From: Pseudoneurospora amorphoporcata
Taxonomy: Eukaryota > Ascomycota > Sordariomycetes > Sordariales > Sordariaceae
Direction: 5' to 3'
Length of the DNA stretch: 64,000 nt
Assembly: GCA_033297205.1 (NCBI GenBank)
Contig: MU859141.1
Coordinates: forward strand, 76,847-140,846
Shown one piece after another: positions 45,176-55,371 of the stretch. Positions within the stretch are counted from its first letter, which is position 1. Each line of letters begins with the position of its first letter. Both the position numbers and the translations under genes were made by a program. The notes under the pieces are model-generated. The model ran no database searches. It saw only the letters and a program-made list of their open reading frames with translations, and was not told the DNA's origin.

Positions 45176-46375
45176 ATGATGATGCCATCACTCATCTCAT
45201 CTTTGACGGCGGCGCTATTACTGGCATCTGGAATTCATGCCGTTCCACAGGGACCGTTTGGAGCCGAGAGTGTGATCGTAAGCGCGGTACCAACAGCATC
45301 AGCATCGACGGCCGGCGTAGCCGCTTCTCAACCAACAACATCATTAGGGTCATCGAGCAATGCCGCCAGCGATATCTCAGCCTGCAACAACTCACCGTTG
45401 CTCTGCGATCGGGCCTACAACAATGTCACGCACATGGGCGCGCACGATTCGTCCTTTCTCAAAGATGGCAGCACCGGTAACAGCTTAGCTGGCAACCAGT
45501 ATTTCAACGCCACAGTCGCCCTCGACGCCGGCATCAGACTGCTCCAAGGCCAAGTCCACGACACCAACGGAACACTCCGACTATGCCACACCAGCTGCTC
45601 CCTGCTCGACGCAGGGCCACTCCAGGACTGGCTGGCCAAGGTTAAGTTCTGGATGGACACCAACCCCAACGAGGTTGTGACGCTCCTGCTTGTGAACTCC
45701 GACAACAAGCTCGTCTCCGACTACGCCACCGTGTTCGAGGGATCTGGCATCTCCACCTATGGCTACCAGCCGACCGACGGCAGCACAGCCAGCAAGACCT
45801 GGCCCACGCTTAGGGAGATGATTACCTCCAATAAGCGTCTGGTCAGCTTCATCGCCTCCATCGACTACTCCACCATTTACCCGTACCTGCTCAGCGAGTT
45901 CGACCACGTCTTTGAAAACCCGTACGACGTCCTCAGCCTGAGCGGGTTCAACTGCACTCTCGACCGGCCCAAGGGGCAAGGGTCAGCGGAGAACGCCATC
46001 GCGTCCGGGCGGATGCCGTTGATGAACCACTTTGCTTATAGCGTGCTTATGGAGGGCGTCCAGATCCCAGATGAGACGAACATCGACATTACCAACAGCG
46101 CGGACACCACCACCACGGGAAACCTGGGACTGCACGCTGATACCTGCGTCAAGCAGTGGGGAGTGAAGCCGACGTTTATCCTGGTGGATTTTTTCGATCA
46201 CGGTCCGGCGATCGATACGGCCGATCGGTTGAATGGGATCAGCGACGCCACGGGGAGGAAGTCGACGTCTGCGGAGAGTAAAGAGAGCAGCACGAGCGGC
46301 GCGGGGGAGAACAAGGCAATGGGCATCAATGTCGCGCTGGTGGCTTTTGTGGGCTTTGCTTTGGCGATGGTGTAA
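45176..46375 (+). CDS. Secreted, probably GPI-anchored PLC-like phosphodiesterase
   Basis: Single-exon gene, 399 residues. The N-terminal signal peptide is MMMPSLISSLTAALLLASGIHA. A Ser/Thr/Ala-rich spacer precedes the domain starting CNNSPLLCDRAYNNVTHMGAHDSSFL. His in MGAHDSS and His in RLCHTSC sit where the two catalytic histidines of the PI-PLC X-domain fold occur. Further matches are NEVVTLLLVN and KPTFILVDFFDHGPAIDTADRLNG. The C-terminus has a Ser-rich stretch followed by a hydrophobic tail (INVALVAFVGFALAMV), as for GPI anchoring. There are several N-glycosylation sequons. The substrate is not known; fungal members are annotated only as PLC-like. Three ATGs in a row make the exact first codon uncertain by two residues. 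Confidence 0.85.
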   Translation: MMMPSLISSLTAALLLASGIHAVPQGPFGAESVIVSAVPTASASTAGVAASQPTTSLGSSSNAASDISACNNSPLLCDRAYNNVTHMGAHDSSFLKDGSTGNSLAGNQYFNATVALDAGIRLLQGQVHDTNGTLRLCHTSCSLLDAGPLQDWLAKVKFWMDTNPNEVVTLLLVNSDNKLVSDYATVFEGSGISTYGYQPTDGSTASKTWPTLREMITSNKRLVSFIASIDYSTIYPYLLSEFDHVFENPYDVLSLSGFNCTLDRPKGQGSAENAIASGRMPLMNHFAYSVLMEGVQIPDETNIDITNSADTTTTGNLGLHADTCVKQWGVKPTFILVDFFDHGPAIDTADRLNGISDATGRKSTSAESKESSTSGAGENKAMGINVALVAFVGFALAMV

Positions 46376-47370
46376 ATGATGTTGTTGTGAAACTAAGGTG
46401 ATACTGTTAGAATGACCTCTTTTGGAGGAAGTCAGTCGTTAGCCTGGTTATGGCGTTTGGGGCAATTCTTTTGGGGGCAATTGGATAGAATTTTGAAAGT
46501 AGATTGCCTATTGGTTTGTGACCATCTGTACGGGTATTAGAACGGGTAATGTTCGTCTCATGGTGTGCTCCTTGTGATGAATCTTGCGAGATATTGCAAT
46601 CCCGTTTCGTTGAGTGAACTGAAAAACTGTCCTCTCGCACATATCTTTTGTCCTCCTCTTCCACGTACCCCTTCCTCACCGCCCTCATCATTCTTTTCGG
46701 CTCGCTTGACTGACTCTTCGCTATCTGTTGACTAACACTCGATCAGGTAGCACGAAGGCAACTTCAAGAAACGATTAAGTCGATGCCATACTGGTATGAG
46801 CATGGAGTTTACACCAATGGCTGTTGATTTCACCGAGCTCCGGCGCTGTTTTTCGTTTGCTTCTTTGCCAGGACCGGGTGAAAGTGGCATGCCGTTGCTA
46901 AAGATGATTGTTAGGTTGATTCAAAGATCACCAGCCCTCGCTCCTACGCAGAAGCATCGTACTCTTTCTCCATCGCACAAAACCTCCATACCCGTAAAAT
47001 CCGAAGCCATTCTGTGGGTAGAAGTTGGCCGCTCCTTCCACACTGCAATAGTTGGTCTGGAGGCAAACTGGAAGGTACGGTCATCCTACCATAAGTATGC
47101 TCGCACATCAACCTAAAGAAACCCACTCAGATTTGCGAGAAATCTAACCTCTTCGTCGTTCAAATCCTTCGTGCGGTAGTCAGTTGCCAATGACCACGGA
47201 CAGATTACCCTTACAACTTGGCTGAGCCAGCGCTGCGAACGGTAGCATATCCTTGATTCTTTTCTTGCGCTCAGTTCTGATCAATTGTTGACGCCGACAT
47301 CTGCGATAAGTTACCCCGCGCAAGAACGAAACAGTCGAGACCTTGACGCCATCGAGGGTCTCGACATACT
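46376..47370. other. Intergenic region
   Basis: About 1 kb between the PLC-like gene and the unknown gene at 47371. Only short frames occur, without recognisable content. I see no RNA gene. Confidence 0.45.
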
Positions 47371-48421
47371 ATGCACGCAGAACCGATGAGTTCATCAAGG
47401 GCGACATTCTATGCGCACCAAACGATGAATCTCTATGCCCGGTATGGATTGTCGGACAACGCGAAGAGGCTTCTTCGGGATCATGACCAATGGAGGATGG
47501 GATCCCTTGACCGAGATCAACTGGGTCGTAACGTCCGAATGTCTCCCGACTTGCGGAAGTCCATCACAGACACCATCACCAAATGCGCCGCGATGATGCG
47601 TAAGAAACCCGACGAGGTCAAGAATTGTATCGAAATCATCCAAGCCTGTACCGAGATTTTGGATGCTGCTGGTAAGAGATATTTATTGTTACCTGCGTTC
47701 ATCTACTCTTCATACATTCTGTATATTACCTGTATGCTAACAAGTCCTGCTACTAGACAAGCCACCCGATTTAGAGGGCTTCCCATTCCTCACACTACCC
47801 GCCGAACTACGCCAGATCGTATATGGCTGGTACGCAACCAAGATTGTAGCCTCGACATTGGTAGCATATCAAAGCGACAATTGCGACTGCGGCAAATGGA
47901 CATCTCCGAATACTTCGGCTACCCCTACTATATATCGCGTGGACATGGCGTTGGCCAGGACCTGCAGGCAGATCAAGACCGAGTACCTCGAATTTGTCTA
48001 CCACAAATACACCTTATACTTCGACTGCTGCTGCGAACTGAATAAGCGCTTGAAAATTAACCCAGCCCTGCGCTCCAGTCTTCGTTCCATCAAGGTTCAT
48101 TGGAACGGCCCCGTGTCGGACAAAGCCTTCACCCGTCTCGCTAAGTGCCAGGAGTTAAAACATCTTGACATAGTCGTTTCCAAGTCAACCACCTGTTTCG
48201 AGACTCCCCGGGAGAAGGAGATGCGGCGTTATTTCCGTTCATTGAAGCCAGCTAGACTTGTGGACGCTTTGGGAATTGACGAACTGCTCACCATTCGAGG
48301 CCTCACGTCTGTTTGTGTCTCGCACGTGAACGCCAAACAGAACGTAAAGCGAACGGATGAAGAGCGGGCAAATCTCCAGGGGTTGCTCAGGGTCAAGCTT
48401 CTCGTTTCCGGGCTCGACTAG
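47371..48421 (+). CDS. Uncharacterised protein with an F-box/2EXR-like LPAELR motif
   Basis: Two exons, 47371-47671 and 47757-48421, separated by an 85-nt intron (GTAAGA, TGCTAACA branch, CTAG), give 321 residues. The N-terminal 100 residues are helical and charged (MNLYARYGLSDNAKRLLRDHDQ). The second exon starts DKPPDLEGFPFLTLPAELRQIVYGWYA, the motif that opens many fungal F-box-like or 2EXR proteins. It continues with TCRQIKTEYLEFVYHKYTLYFD, also typical of that group. A Cys-rich patch (CDCGKW, FDCCCEL) is present. No function can be assigned. Start chosen at the first in-frame ATG; MSSSRATF, at codon 6, is an alternative. Confidence 0.65.
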
Positions 48422-48690
48422 AAGAAGATGCGGGAGGTATGGTGGTCGTGGCGGCCATGCTTTGGGCGTAGATGCCAGATAAGGGGTATTAGCGGCCAAG
48501 TCTATCAAGTGGAGGAGTGGAGCAAGTGACCGAAGGGCATGTGCTTGAGCATGTCGGAGCGAGCCACAGGAACTTGCTTGATAAGAGTAAAATGGCACAG
48601 AATTGCTTGCCTGATTCAAAAACTGTCTAATGTGGAAAAGTGCCTTCTACTTATACAGGGTGGAATCCCTTGATGGGAATTCCGGAAGAA

Positions 48691-48715
48691 GGAAGCTTCT
48701 AGTGTAGAAGCTTCC
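48691..48715. repeat. 11-bp perfect hairpin with 3-base loop
   Basis: GGAAGCTTCTA, loop GTG, TAGAAGCTTCC. The flanks CCGGAAGAA and GGAAC add further partial pairing. It lies 270 bases after the stop codon of the unknown gene, so it could fall in a 3' untranslated region. Confidence 0.7.
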
Positions 48716-49621
48716 GGAACGGACAGCTGAAAGCCAGAATGGCTGAGAGCTGGAGATAAAACAAAAGAAACAGAAGCAGCGGTGAAGATTCCAAACAACA
48801 ATGCTCGCTGATGCATTTAGGGGATGTTTGCGTACATGAAGGAGAATATCGACAATTGCAAATGTCAGTGGCTGTATGGATCACACATGAGGGAGGATCT
48901 CGAAAGCCAACGGTCTACATACGGCAACAGATATCGAGGGTACCCACGTCAAGGTGGGAAGAAAGATGCAACTGGGGGGAAGATGTTGCAACGAGAAATT
49001 GCGAAAGCCTCCAGAGGGAAAAGAGAAGGTTCCGCACTCAATGAACGTTGCAAAGCTTATTCTTGTCTTGTACGCAGCTCGCAAGCGAGGCGCATCCTGG
49101 CTCAAGATCAACCCCAGGACAGGATAGTTGACCGAATCAGGCATAAGACGACAGCGCAAAGGTCATAGTAGTCATAGACGGCACCGAAACCTACCTTTCA
49201 TCGTGCTGTCCTACCGTCTTCGGCTTCGCGAAGATAGAGACATCGCGTATGAGGCTTTTGTTGCCCAGAGATGCCGGCTGTTTGGCTTTTTCATAGAAGA
49301 ATGATACTTCATTGCTTTTGCCCCATTTTCGTGGAACTTTACGTGAGGTACCGGCATATAGTTTGCCAGACGTGCAAGTCGTGACTTTTCGAGTCGTCTT
49401 TGGTCGGCGAGTGACCGGATGATGGATATCAGGAATGGTGTTTTTGCTCAAAAATGTTTCGGTTCAAAATGGAGACGAAGTGAAAAAGTGGACCCACTTT
49501 CTGTTGCTTGCCACATGCCAAGAGCGCCTGGCAGCTGCCAGGATTCACAACTAACCTTACCTTACCGCTGCTCTAGCTCCGCTTCCTCGACACTTCAACG
49601 ACACCTCACATCACGTCTGCC

Positions 49622-49777
49622 ATGTCACAGCAAAGTCATCTTGATGTTGAATACGGTCAAGAACCGAACTTTTACACTTCACACCATGAGTTCAAGCAGA
49701 AAGCCGCTCTAGAAACCGATCCCGAGAGCAGAGAAGAGCACAGCCAACATCAAGCTGGAGTTGAAACGTCGCGTTAA
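49622..49777 (+). CDS. Possible 51-residue ORF or first exon
   Basis: The frame MSQQSHLDVEYGQEPNFYTS... is hydrophilic and acidic and ends TSR-stop. What draws attention is the leader before it (CACTTCAACGACACCTCACA), which has the CA-rich composition seen before true start codons in this window, such as 55372. The protein resembles no family that I know. It may be a first exon, since a GTTAAC donor-like word overlaps the stop codon. Confidence 0.25.
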   Translation: MSQQSHLDVEYGQEPNFYTSHHEFKQKAALETDPESREEHSQHQAGVETSR

Positions 49778-50167
49778 CAACTACCATTTCTTGTTGTCAT
49801 GGATGTCAAATGTTTCTCGGATACACTCCCCACCTTCTCGGGGGCTTTGTCGCACCATGGCATCAGCCTGGATTTCACTCGTGATCTCTTGATACGCAGA
49901 TTATCCTATCGTGATGGCTTTGGGGGCTAAGAGTGCGACGAACTACATCCACATAAGCACTTCTCAGTCGTCGTCATCAGGTTTTGAGACAACACCACTC
50001 TCACGCCTTCTCTGCCCAACTAGGCTGTTGACACCAGACTGGTAGTTCAGTTCATCCTTTCCTTCACAAGATCTTCTGATAACCTACTACCTCCCCTCTT
50101 ACCGTGAACCTGCGACTCCTCCAGTCCTTCGAACTTCCTGTTCTTGCCATTTCTTCCATTCGGCCAT

Positions 50168-50543
50168 ATGTATCTCGGCCGAATACTCACAATCTTGGGC
50201 CTCCTGTCCGTAACTTCCAGCAGGTGTGTTCCTGTTCCTCACACGCGTCCTCCGATAGAGGTAACTATACCAAGGGCTGGCTGCTAACAAGGAATAGCCC
50301 TGGCAGCAGTTGGACGGCCCATTGAACGAGACATTGCTCCTTTCGGAGGAGGGAGTGGTCCAGGGGGTGGGGTTCTCAAGCAGAGACCAAAACTCAGAAA
50401 GCCCCTCCCGCTCAAGATCAAGACGCCGCTACCCTTACCACCACCACTCACACGACCGTGACTACTACTACCGGGAACCGAGACTACAGGAGTGGCTCTT
50501 GCCGCTGCCGAGACCGACACCGACGCAACCGCGAGCGACGTGA
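50168..50543 (+). other. Possible small secreted-protein locus, structure unresolved
   Basis: ATG at 50168 opens MYLGRILTILGLLSVTSS, a plausible signal peptide. A 3' splice site with CTGCTAACAAGGAATAG ends at 50297. The donor GTGTGT (50224) is the natural partner, but that join stops after nine codons. A join from GTGTTC (50226) gives 73 residues ending at 50461. A join from GTAACT (50261) gives 112 residues ending at 50543 but needs a 37-nt intron. A Thr-rich stretch (TLTTTTHTTVTTTTG) is open in the third frame. No model is convincing. Confidence 0.25.
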
Positions 50544-51109
50544 CGTTTACCCTTCCTTGTTGCTGGGGATAATGATGGGTCTGTGATCAGTGTGGCACCT
50601 GCCTCAGCTGCCACGACATCCGTGACTTAATCTATGGCCGTGTAATTGCGTGTTCGTGATGAGGAAAGTTGTTGATTCCATTTCCTTTTATCGTTGGTTG
50701 CTTTCGGCGTTTGAGCGGCGGCCGAGCGTGTCCTTGGTTTTGGATGTTTCTAGCCGTTCGAGGATTTTACAAGGAGTAATTTGGACTTATGCCTTAATTT
50801 GATAAACATGATCATTCACAAGATCGGGATTTGGCGAGAAGTTCTCGTGTTGTTGTAGAGGTATTGCTGAGTACCTTTTTGGCTTGATGGCAGCCCGGTT
50901 GGAAGATGTGGTATGTGAGACCAGCGTGGAAGGCAGTTGGCTGGCTCTGCTCATTGAATTTCCAAATTCGCAATGCAACAGCGCCCACCGTAAACACGGT
51001 TTCGAGCATTATGCTCATAAGAAAACACTTTCCTCATAAGAAAACCTGCCGGAAGGTCGAAGGTTCCCGATGTTGTTGTTGTTGATGAGGTGAAGGGGCA
51101 AACCAAATT

Positions 51110-51123
51110 AAGGGTTAGGGTTA
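51110..51123. promoter_or_regulatory. Telomere-like TTAGGG element upstream of uS13
   Basis: AAGGGTTAGGGTTA lies about 230 bases before the uS13 start codon. In several fungi the TTAGGG-binding factor Tbf1 controls ribosomal protein genes through such motifs; applying this here is inference. A single TTAGGG also occurs upstream of eL32. Confidence 0.4.
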
Positions 51124-51350
51124 TAGCGGGAATTTGAGCGAAAAGATCCAGGCAACTGACGGGCACCTGCCTGTGCACGAACCACCAAGAACCATTTCAC
51201 AGCAATTGCACGCACTTTTGCCCCGCCACGTGACGCACAAATTTCGAAAACCATCTGGGCTCGAAATCGACGGAGGACTTCCACGAACTCTGCGACCGAA
51301 CACACAGCACAGACAGTATCGAGGCGGTATCCTCGAAATCATTGCCCAAG

Positions 51351-52605
51351 ATGTCTCTTGTGTCCGGCGAGAAGGTATGTTGCAATCCTGCAGATTCATT
51401 TCCTCCCGAAGAAGAAGATCTTGCGTTGCCCGATGCGTTGCCCGAAGAAAACTGGCGGTTCTTGGCTGCGGTCGTTGTTCATCCTTTGGCCCCGGGGGAG
51501 GCCATCACGAGTGACGAGCTGGCGTCGCTGCTCACCTTCAAAACCGATGCAAATACGAGACGATACAACGCGAAAGTTCATGGAAATAGCGTCCCTACGA
51601 AGATGTCGCGACAACAGACGGTTCACCGACGCGCCGGTTTCCGAATACCGATGACGGCCTCGAGCAATGTGTAGACATGGATGTGGATATGGCTTTACTG
51701 TTAGCCCGCGATAGACCTAGGATGAAGGCGAGCGACACGGCCTCTGACGACGAGAGAGTGCTATTCGAACACATTCCGCATGCGGTGGTCAATGTCCAGA
51801 GACGGCGATAAGAGCAGGCGACCACCAGCATTTGATTGAACATTGAGCTCTGGGAGCGATGCTTGGACACGCAGCAGCCAAGGAGATCAGCACGGCAGGA
51901 CCAAGAACCGAGAAACCGGCAAGCGCTGGGATGCAATGATCTTCGACTGGATAGTCATAGAAGACGCCTTCGGATGCTAACTGTCTCTCCAGAGCAACTT
52001 CAACCACATCTTGCGTCTGCTCAACACCAAGTACGTTCACCCAGGCACTTCATGATCCCGACCGCATCGCGAATCGGGAAACACAACCGTTTTCAAGAGG
52101 AGGGTCAACATGTCGAATACGGATGCTGACTTTCATGCAGCGTTGACGGCAAGCAGAAGGTCGTTTACTCCTTGACCAAGATCAAGGGTGTCGGTCGCCG
52201 CTACTCCAACCTGGTCTGCAAGAAGGCCGATGTCGACCTGAACAAGCGTGCCGGTGAGCTCACCTCTGAGGAGCTTGAGCGCATCGTCACCATCATGCAA
52301 AACCCCACTGCCTACAAGATCCCTGCCGTACGTTGAACCGATCCCACTCGACACGACTTCACCGTCTAACCTTCTCTCTACAGTGGTTCCTCAACAGGCA
52401 GCGCGATATCGTCGACGGCAAGGACTCCCAGATCCTCGCCAACGGTGTTGACTCCAAGCTCCGTGACGATCTTGAGCGCCTCAAGAAGATCCGTGCCCAC
52501 CGTGGTCTCCGTCACTACTGGGGCCTTCGTGTCCGCGGTCAGCACACCAAGACCACTGGCCGCCGCGGTCGCACCGTCGGTGTCTCCAAGAAGAAGGGCA
52601 ACTAA
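51351..52605 (+). CDS. RPS18: 40S ribosomal protein uS13 (S18)
   Basis: Component of the small ribosomal subunit head. Exons 51351-51374, 51993-52030, 52141-52327 and 52384-52605 give 156 residues, the standard size. The first exon encodes only MSLVSGEK; exon 2 gives SNFNHILRLLNTN, and exon 3 VDGKQKVVYSLTKIKGVGRRYSN. The end has the H-rich LRHYWGLRVRGQHTKTTGRR and SKKKGN. Introns are 618, 110 and 56 nt. The 618-nt first intron is the longest in this window; it ends with a GATGCTAACTG branch site and CTCTCCAG. Its first 300 bases remain open in the frame of exon 1 (see findings). The gene is convergent with SDO1. Confidence 0.96.
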
Positions 52606-52994
52606 ATCTGTCCGTGGTTGTTCGGCGCTGCTTTTTCTGGGTTATTGGTGGTGTTATTCCATACGGGTGGTCAGGGGACATCTGGGACTGAAATTTTTCG
52701 CCCTGCGAGTATCTGGATTCTAGGTAGCCTATGGCTCATGGGGGAACTCGCATGCTAAAGGAAGACACACATCATTGACAGCATGATAATAAACGGCGCG
52801 GGTACGGAAAATGATTTACTGTTTCGATTCCCATTTGATGTCTGTCAACGTGAAAAGACGAAAACCCGATCTCACCAGAACAGCCAACTGTGATTGTGAT
52901 ACCATAACGCCCGCCCCATGTATGTGACTAAATCTATCAAAGAGAGGAATGACCAACAGGGTACCCGGCCAGACAAGAAAACAAAGTCATGACT
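52606..52994. other. Convergent 3' region of RPS18 and SDO1
   Basis: 389 bases between stop codons. Expected to be the two 3' untranslated regions; no other feature seen. Confidence 0.6.
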
Positions 52995-53939
52995 TTAATC
53001 TTCGTGAGTGACGGCCATATCCAGGACCTCGACTCTTCCCTGGCCCTTGGTCTCGCCTCCGATGAAGTCGCCCAACATCTTGAAAGCGCCGGGCTCTACG
53101 AAGCCCACCAGTTCCCACTCTTGGCTCATGACATCCTGGCTCTCAACCTGCTCGACGAAGCTCAGAATCTTGTCCTTGACCGTACCAGGCGCCTTCTTCT
53201 CTCCCTCTTCGCCATCCTTGGTCTCCCCCTTGGGAGCCTTGACGGGTTGCTTGAGCACGTTGGTTGTGCAGGTAATGCGCAACCTCATTCTTGCTCTGGC
53301 AACAGGTATAGGCTGGTGAGCAACAAGCGCCTTCATAGCCTCAAGCGCCTGAGACTTTGCGCTCTTGTTCGTCGAAACACCGGTCCAGATCGGTAGGGAC
53401 TTTGTAGGCTGGGGCTTGGCCTCGCCGCTCTCGCCCGTTGCCGGCGACGCCGCGCCGCTTGTGGTTGTTTCCTTCTTCTCCTTCTCCTGCGCCTGCAGCT
53501 GATGCGCCTGCGAGCTCAACATGTCTAGCGCCTTGTCGATCATTCCCGTGGTGTAGACCTTCTTGGTGCGCGGGTCGACCAGCTTGCTGGCGACGATGGA
53601 GACGACCTCGTTGTGGACGCGCTCCAGCTGCGCGCCGCGCTCCTTCTCTCCAACTTGCATCTCGCCCTTTTTGAGAATCTCGAGGATGATGTCATTGACG
53701 CTGGTGTCCTTGCCGAAGGCTTTTTGAAGCTCGGCCGTCGGCGCCGTCTGGCCCTTGGATACGTTCAAAAAGACGTTAGGGATCTGCAGCACGTTGTCGA
53801 GATCGGTCTCGATTCCGGAACGCCATTCGAGGACTTTGTTCTTGTAGCAGGCAATCTCGAAGCGCTTCTTGCCCTTTTTGAGCCGGACGAGGGAGACGTT
53901 GGTGAGCTTGATCTGGTTGGAGGGTTGTTGGATCACCAT
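52995..53939 (-). CDS. SDO1: Ribosome maturation protein SDO1 (SBDS orthologue)
   Basis: Works with the GTPase Efl1 to release Tif6/eIF6 from pre-60S subunits. Single exon, 314 residues. The FYSH domain is visible as KLTNVSLVRLKKGKKRFEIACYKNKVLEWRSG and LDNVLQIPNVFLNVSKGQ (1-63), followed by AFGKDTSVNDIILEILKKGEMQ and ERVHNEVVSIVASKLVDPRTKKVYTTGMI. The ATG at 53939 begins MVIQQPSNQIKLTN. The frame stays open further upstream to 54308, but the sequence there is unlike the family. Compared with the 250-residue SBDS core, this protein carries two low-complexity insertions: Ser/Gly/Thr-rich at about 152-185 and Lys/Glu-rich at about 233-255. The remaining core is intact. Confidence 0.94.
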   Translation of the reverse strand: MVIQQPSNQIKLTNVSLVRLKKGKKRFEIACYKNKVLEWRSGIETDLDNVLQIPNVFLNVSKGQTAPTAELQKAFGKDTSVNDIILEILKKGEMQVGEKERGAQLERVHNEVVSIVASKLVDPRTKKVYTTGMIDKALDMLSSQAHQLQAQEKEKKETTTSGAASPATGESGEAKPQPTKSLPIWTGVSTNKSAKSQALEAMKALVAHQPIPVARARMRLRITCTTNVLKQPVKAPKGETKDGEEGEKKAPGTVKDKILSFVEQVESQDVMSQEWELVGFVEPGAFKMLGDFIGGETKGQGRVEVLDMAVTHED

Positions 53940-55371
53940 TTTGGCGGTGGTTGTATGACTGTCGCGAGAAGAGTACTGATTGTTGGGTAGTTCGTCGGTA
54001 TCGATTACAGGAAACGGAGCTGTTAGATATGAATTCGAAGGTGGTAACAATCGGTCAGTTATATAGGATATTTTGCGAGGTTTCTTAAACAGCTGGCTGT
54101 TATGTTTCAAGAAATCGGGCAGACAGGTTAAACTTCCTGGAGAATCCGCCGGACGCCCGTGGCAGATAACGATACGCCTGTGGAGCACAAATTCTTGGTC
54201 TCCGCAACTTTTTTCTGCCTGCAGAGCCCGAGCCTTGAATGTCTGGGTCTGTCTGCCCCGCCTGCCCGCCCGTGCCCGCCCACTCAGTCTGATGGGCCGC
54301 CGCCCCATGCCCCCATCGTCCCGGCTCCCTAGGCCGAATGACGATTGACGGAGGGCAAAAAGCGGGCTCTGGAGTCGAGCAACGCGAGGCGGGAGTTCGT
54401 GAATTCCATTTGTCCATCAGATGAGTCAGTTGTGTCTTCTTATTATCGATACCACAACATCACGCTTGGAGACGGGTTTATCATGACGGCCGGGGATATT
54501 CAAGATGATGAGGACTGACGCGAAGTGATGCCTCTTGAGTTTCGAAGGCCGGGAATGTCCTCGTAGATTGAACTCATTTATTTCACAAGGCGTCTCTACA
54601 TCCTAGCCATTTCCGCCAGTTCCACATATCCTCGCGCTGACGTCTATTTATCTGAGCCGAATGTGCCAGGAAGCAGCACGAGATCACCGTTCGTCTGATA
54701 TCATCCAGGGACGATAATCGCATTGCATGATGCGCAATTCATGACAGTTTGTTGGAGTGCCGTTAAGGACTCTTATGTCCGCCCGGAAACAACACTTCTG
54801 CAGCCGGAGTTGGAGGTATCGGATACATATGGACAATTTATCAGCAACGAGAAGGAAGTGAGTGAGCTGTGCTGGGCGGTGGACATGGAGTCGCATCAAG
54901 GCGACCTTGTTGGAGAGGTTGAGACAATGACGAAGCTTATCAGACAATGAGGGGCCGACAGGTTGATTGGCGCCACGTCTTGAAGCCAAACCATACAAGA
55001 AAATAACAGCTAGACATGGCGGTGAAAGCCTTTCTGAAAAGCTGTTTCGTTATTATTTTGTTTGGCTGATCGGCTAGGCGTCCGTTCTCGTGACCAGCGT
55101 GACCGCCCTGCAAGGTACCTGACCAATACCCAGGCACGCACTCATGTGGCGGCGCAGCATCTATCCAATCCGATGCCCGCTTGCCCCAAATCCTGGGGGG
55201 TTCTGCTGCATCCGCGTCCGGTGAAGCTCGGTTCCGGGCCTTGTACTTTGGCAGTTGCTTGCCCATCTGTTTCCGTTATCAACCTCTTCTCTTCCTTCCT
55301 CTTCCTCTCTTCCATCTTCTTCTCTCATCCATCCATCTGTATCACAACACCACACTCCCATCATCATCAAA
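53940..55371. promoter_or_regulatory. Divergent intergenic region, SDO1 and carboxypeptidase Y
   Basis: About 1.4 kb holding both promoters. TGAGTCA (reverse of the Gcn4/CPC1-type site TGACTCA) occurs at 54422-54428; its use is unproven. The leader before 55372 is CT-rich then CA-rich (CATCATCATCAAA), typical of a highly expressed gene. No gene is supportable. Confidence 0.5.

Larger units (their letters stand above)
48422..51350. other. Intergenic region with possible small genes, upstream of uS13
   Basis: About 2.9 kb. It contains a strong short hairpin at 48691-48715, a 51-codon frame at 49622, a possible signal-peptide-bearing locus near 50168, and the uS13 promoter with a TTAGGG element at 51110-51123. 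The remainder has only short, unpatterned frames. Confidence 0.45.

Noticed and set aside
53940..54308. 123-residue N-terminal extension of SDO1
   Set aside because: The extension contains no conserved sequence, and the family starts at the ATG at 53939 region.
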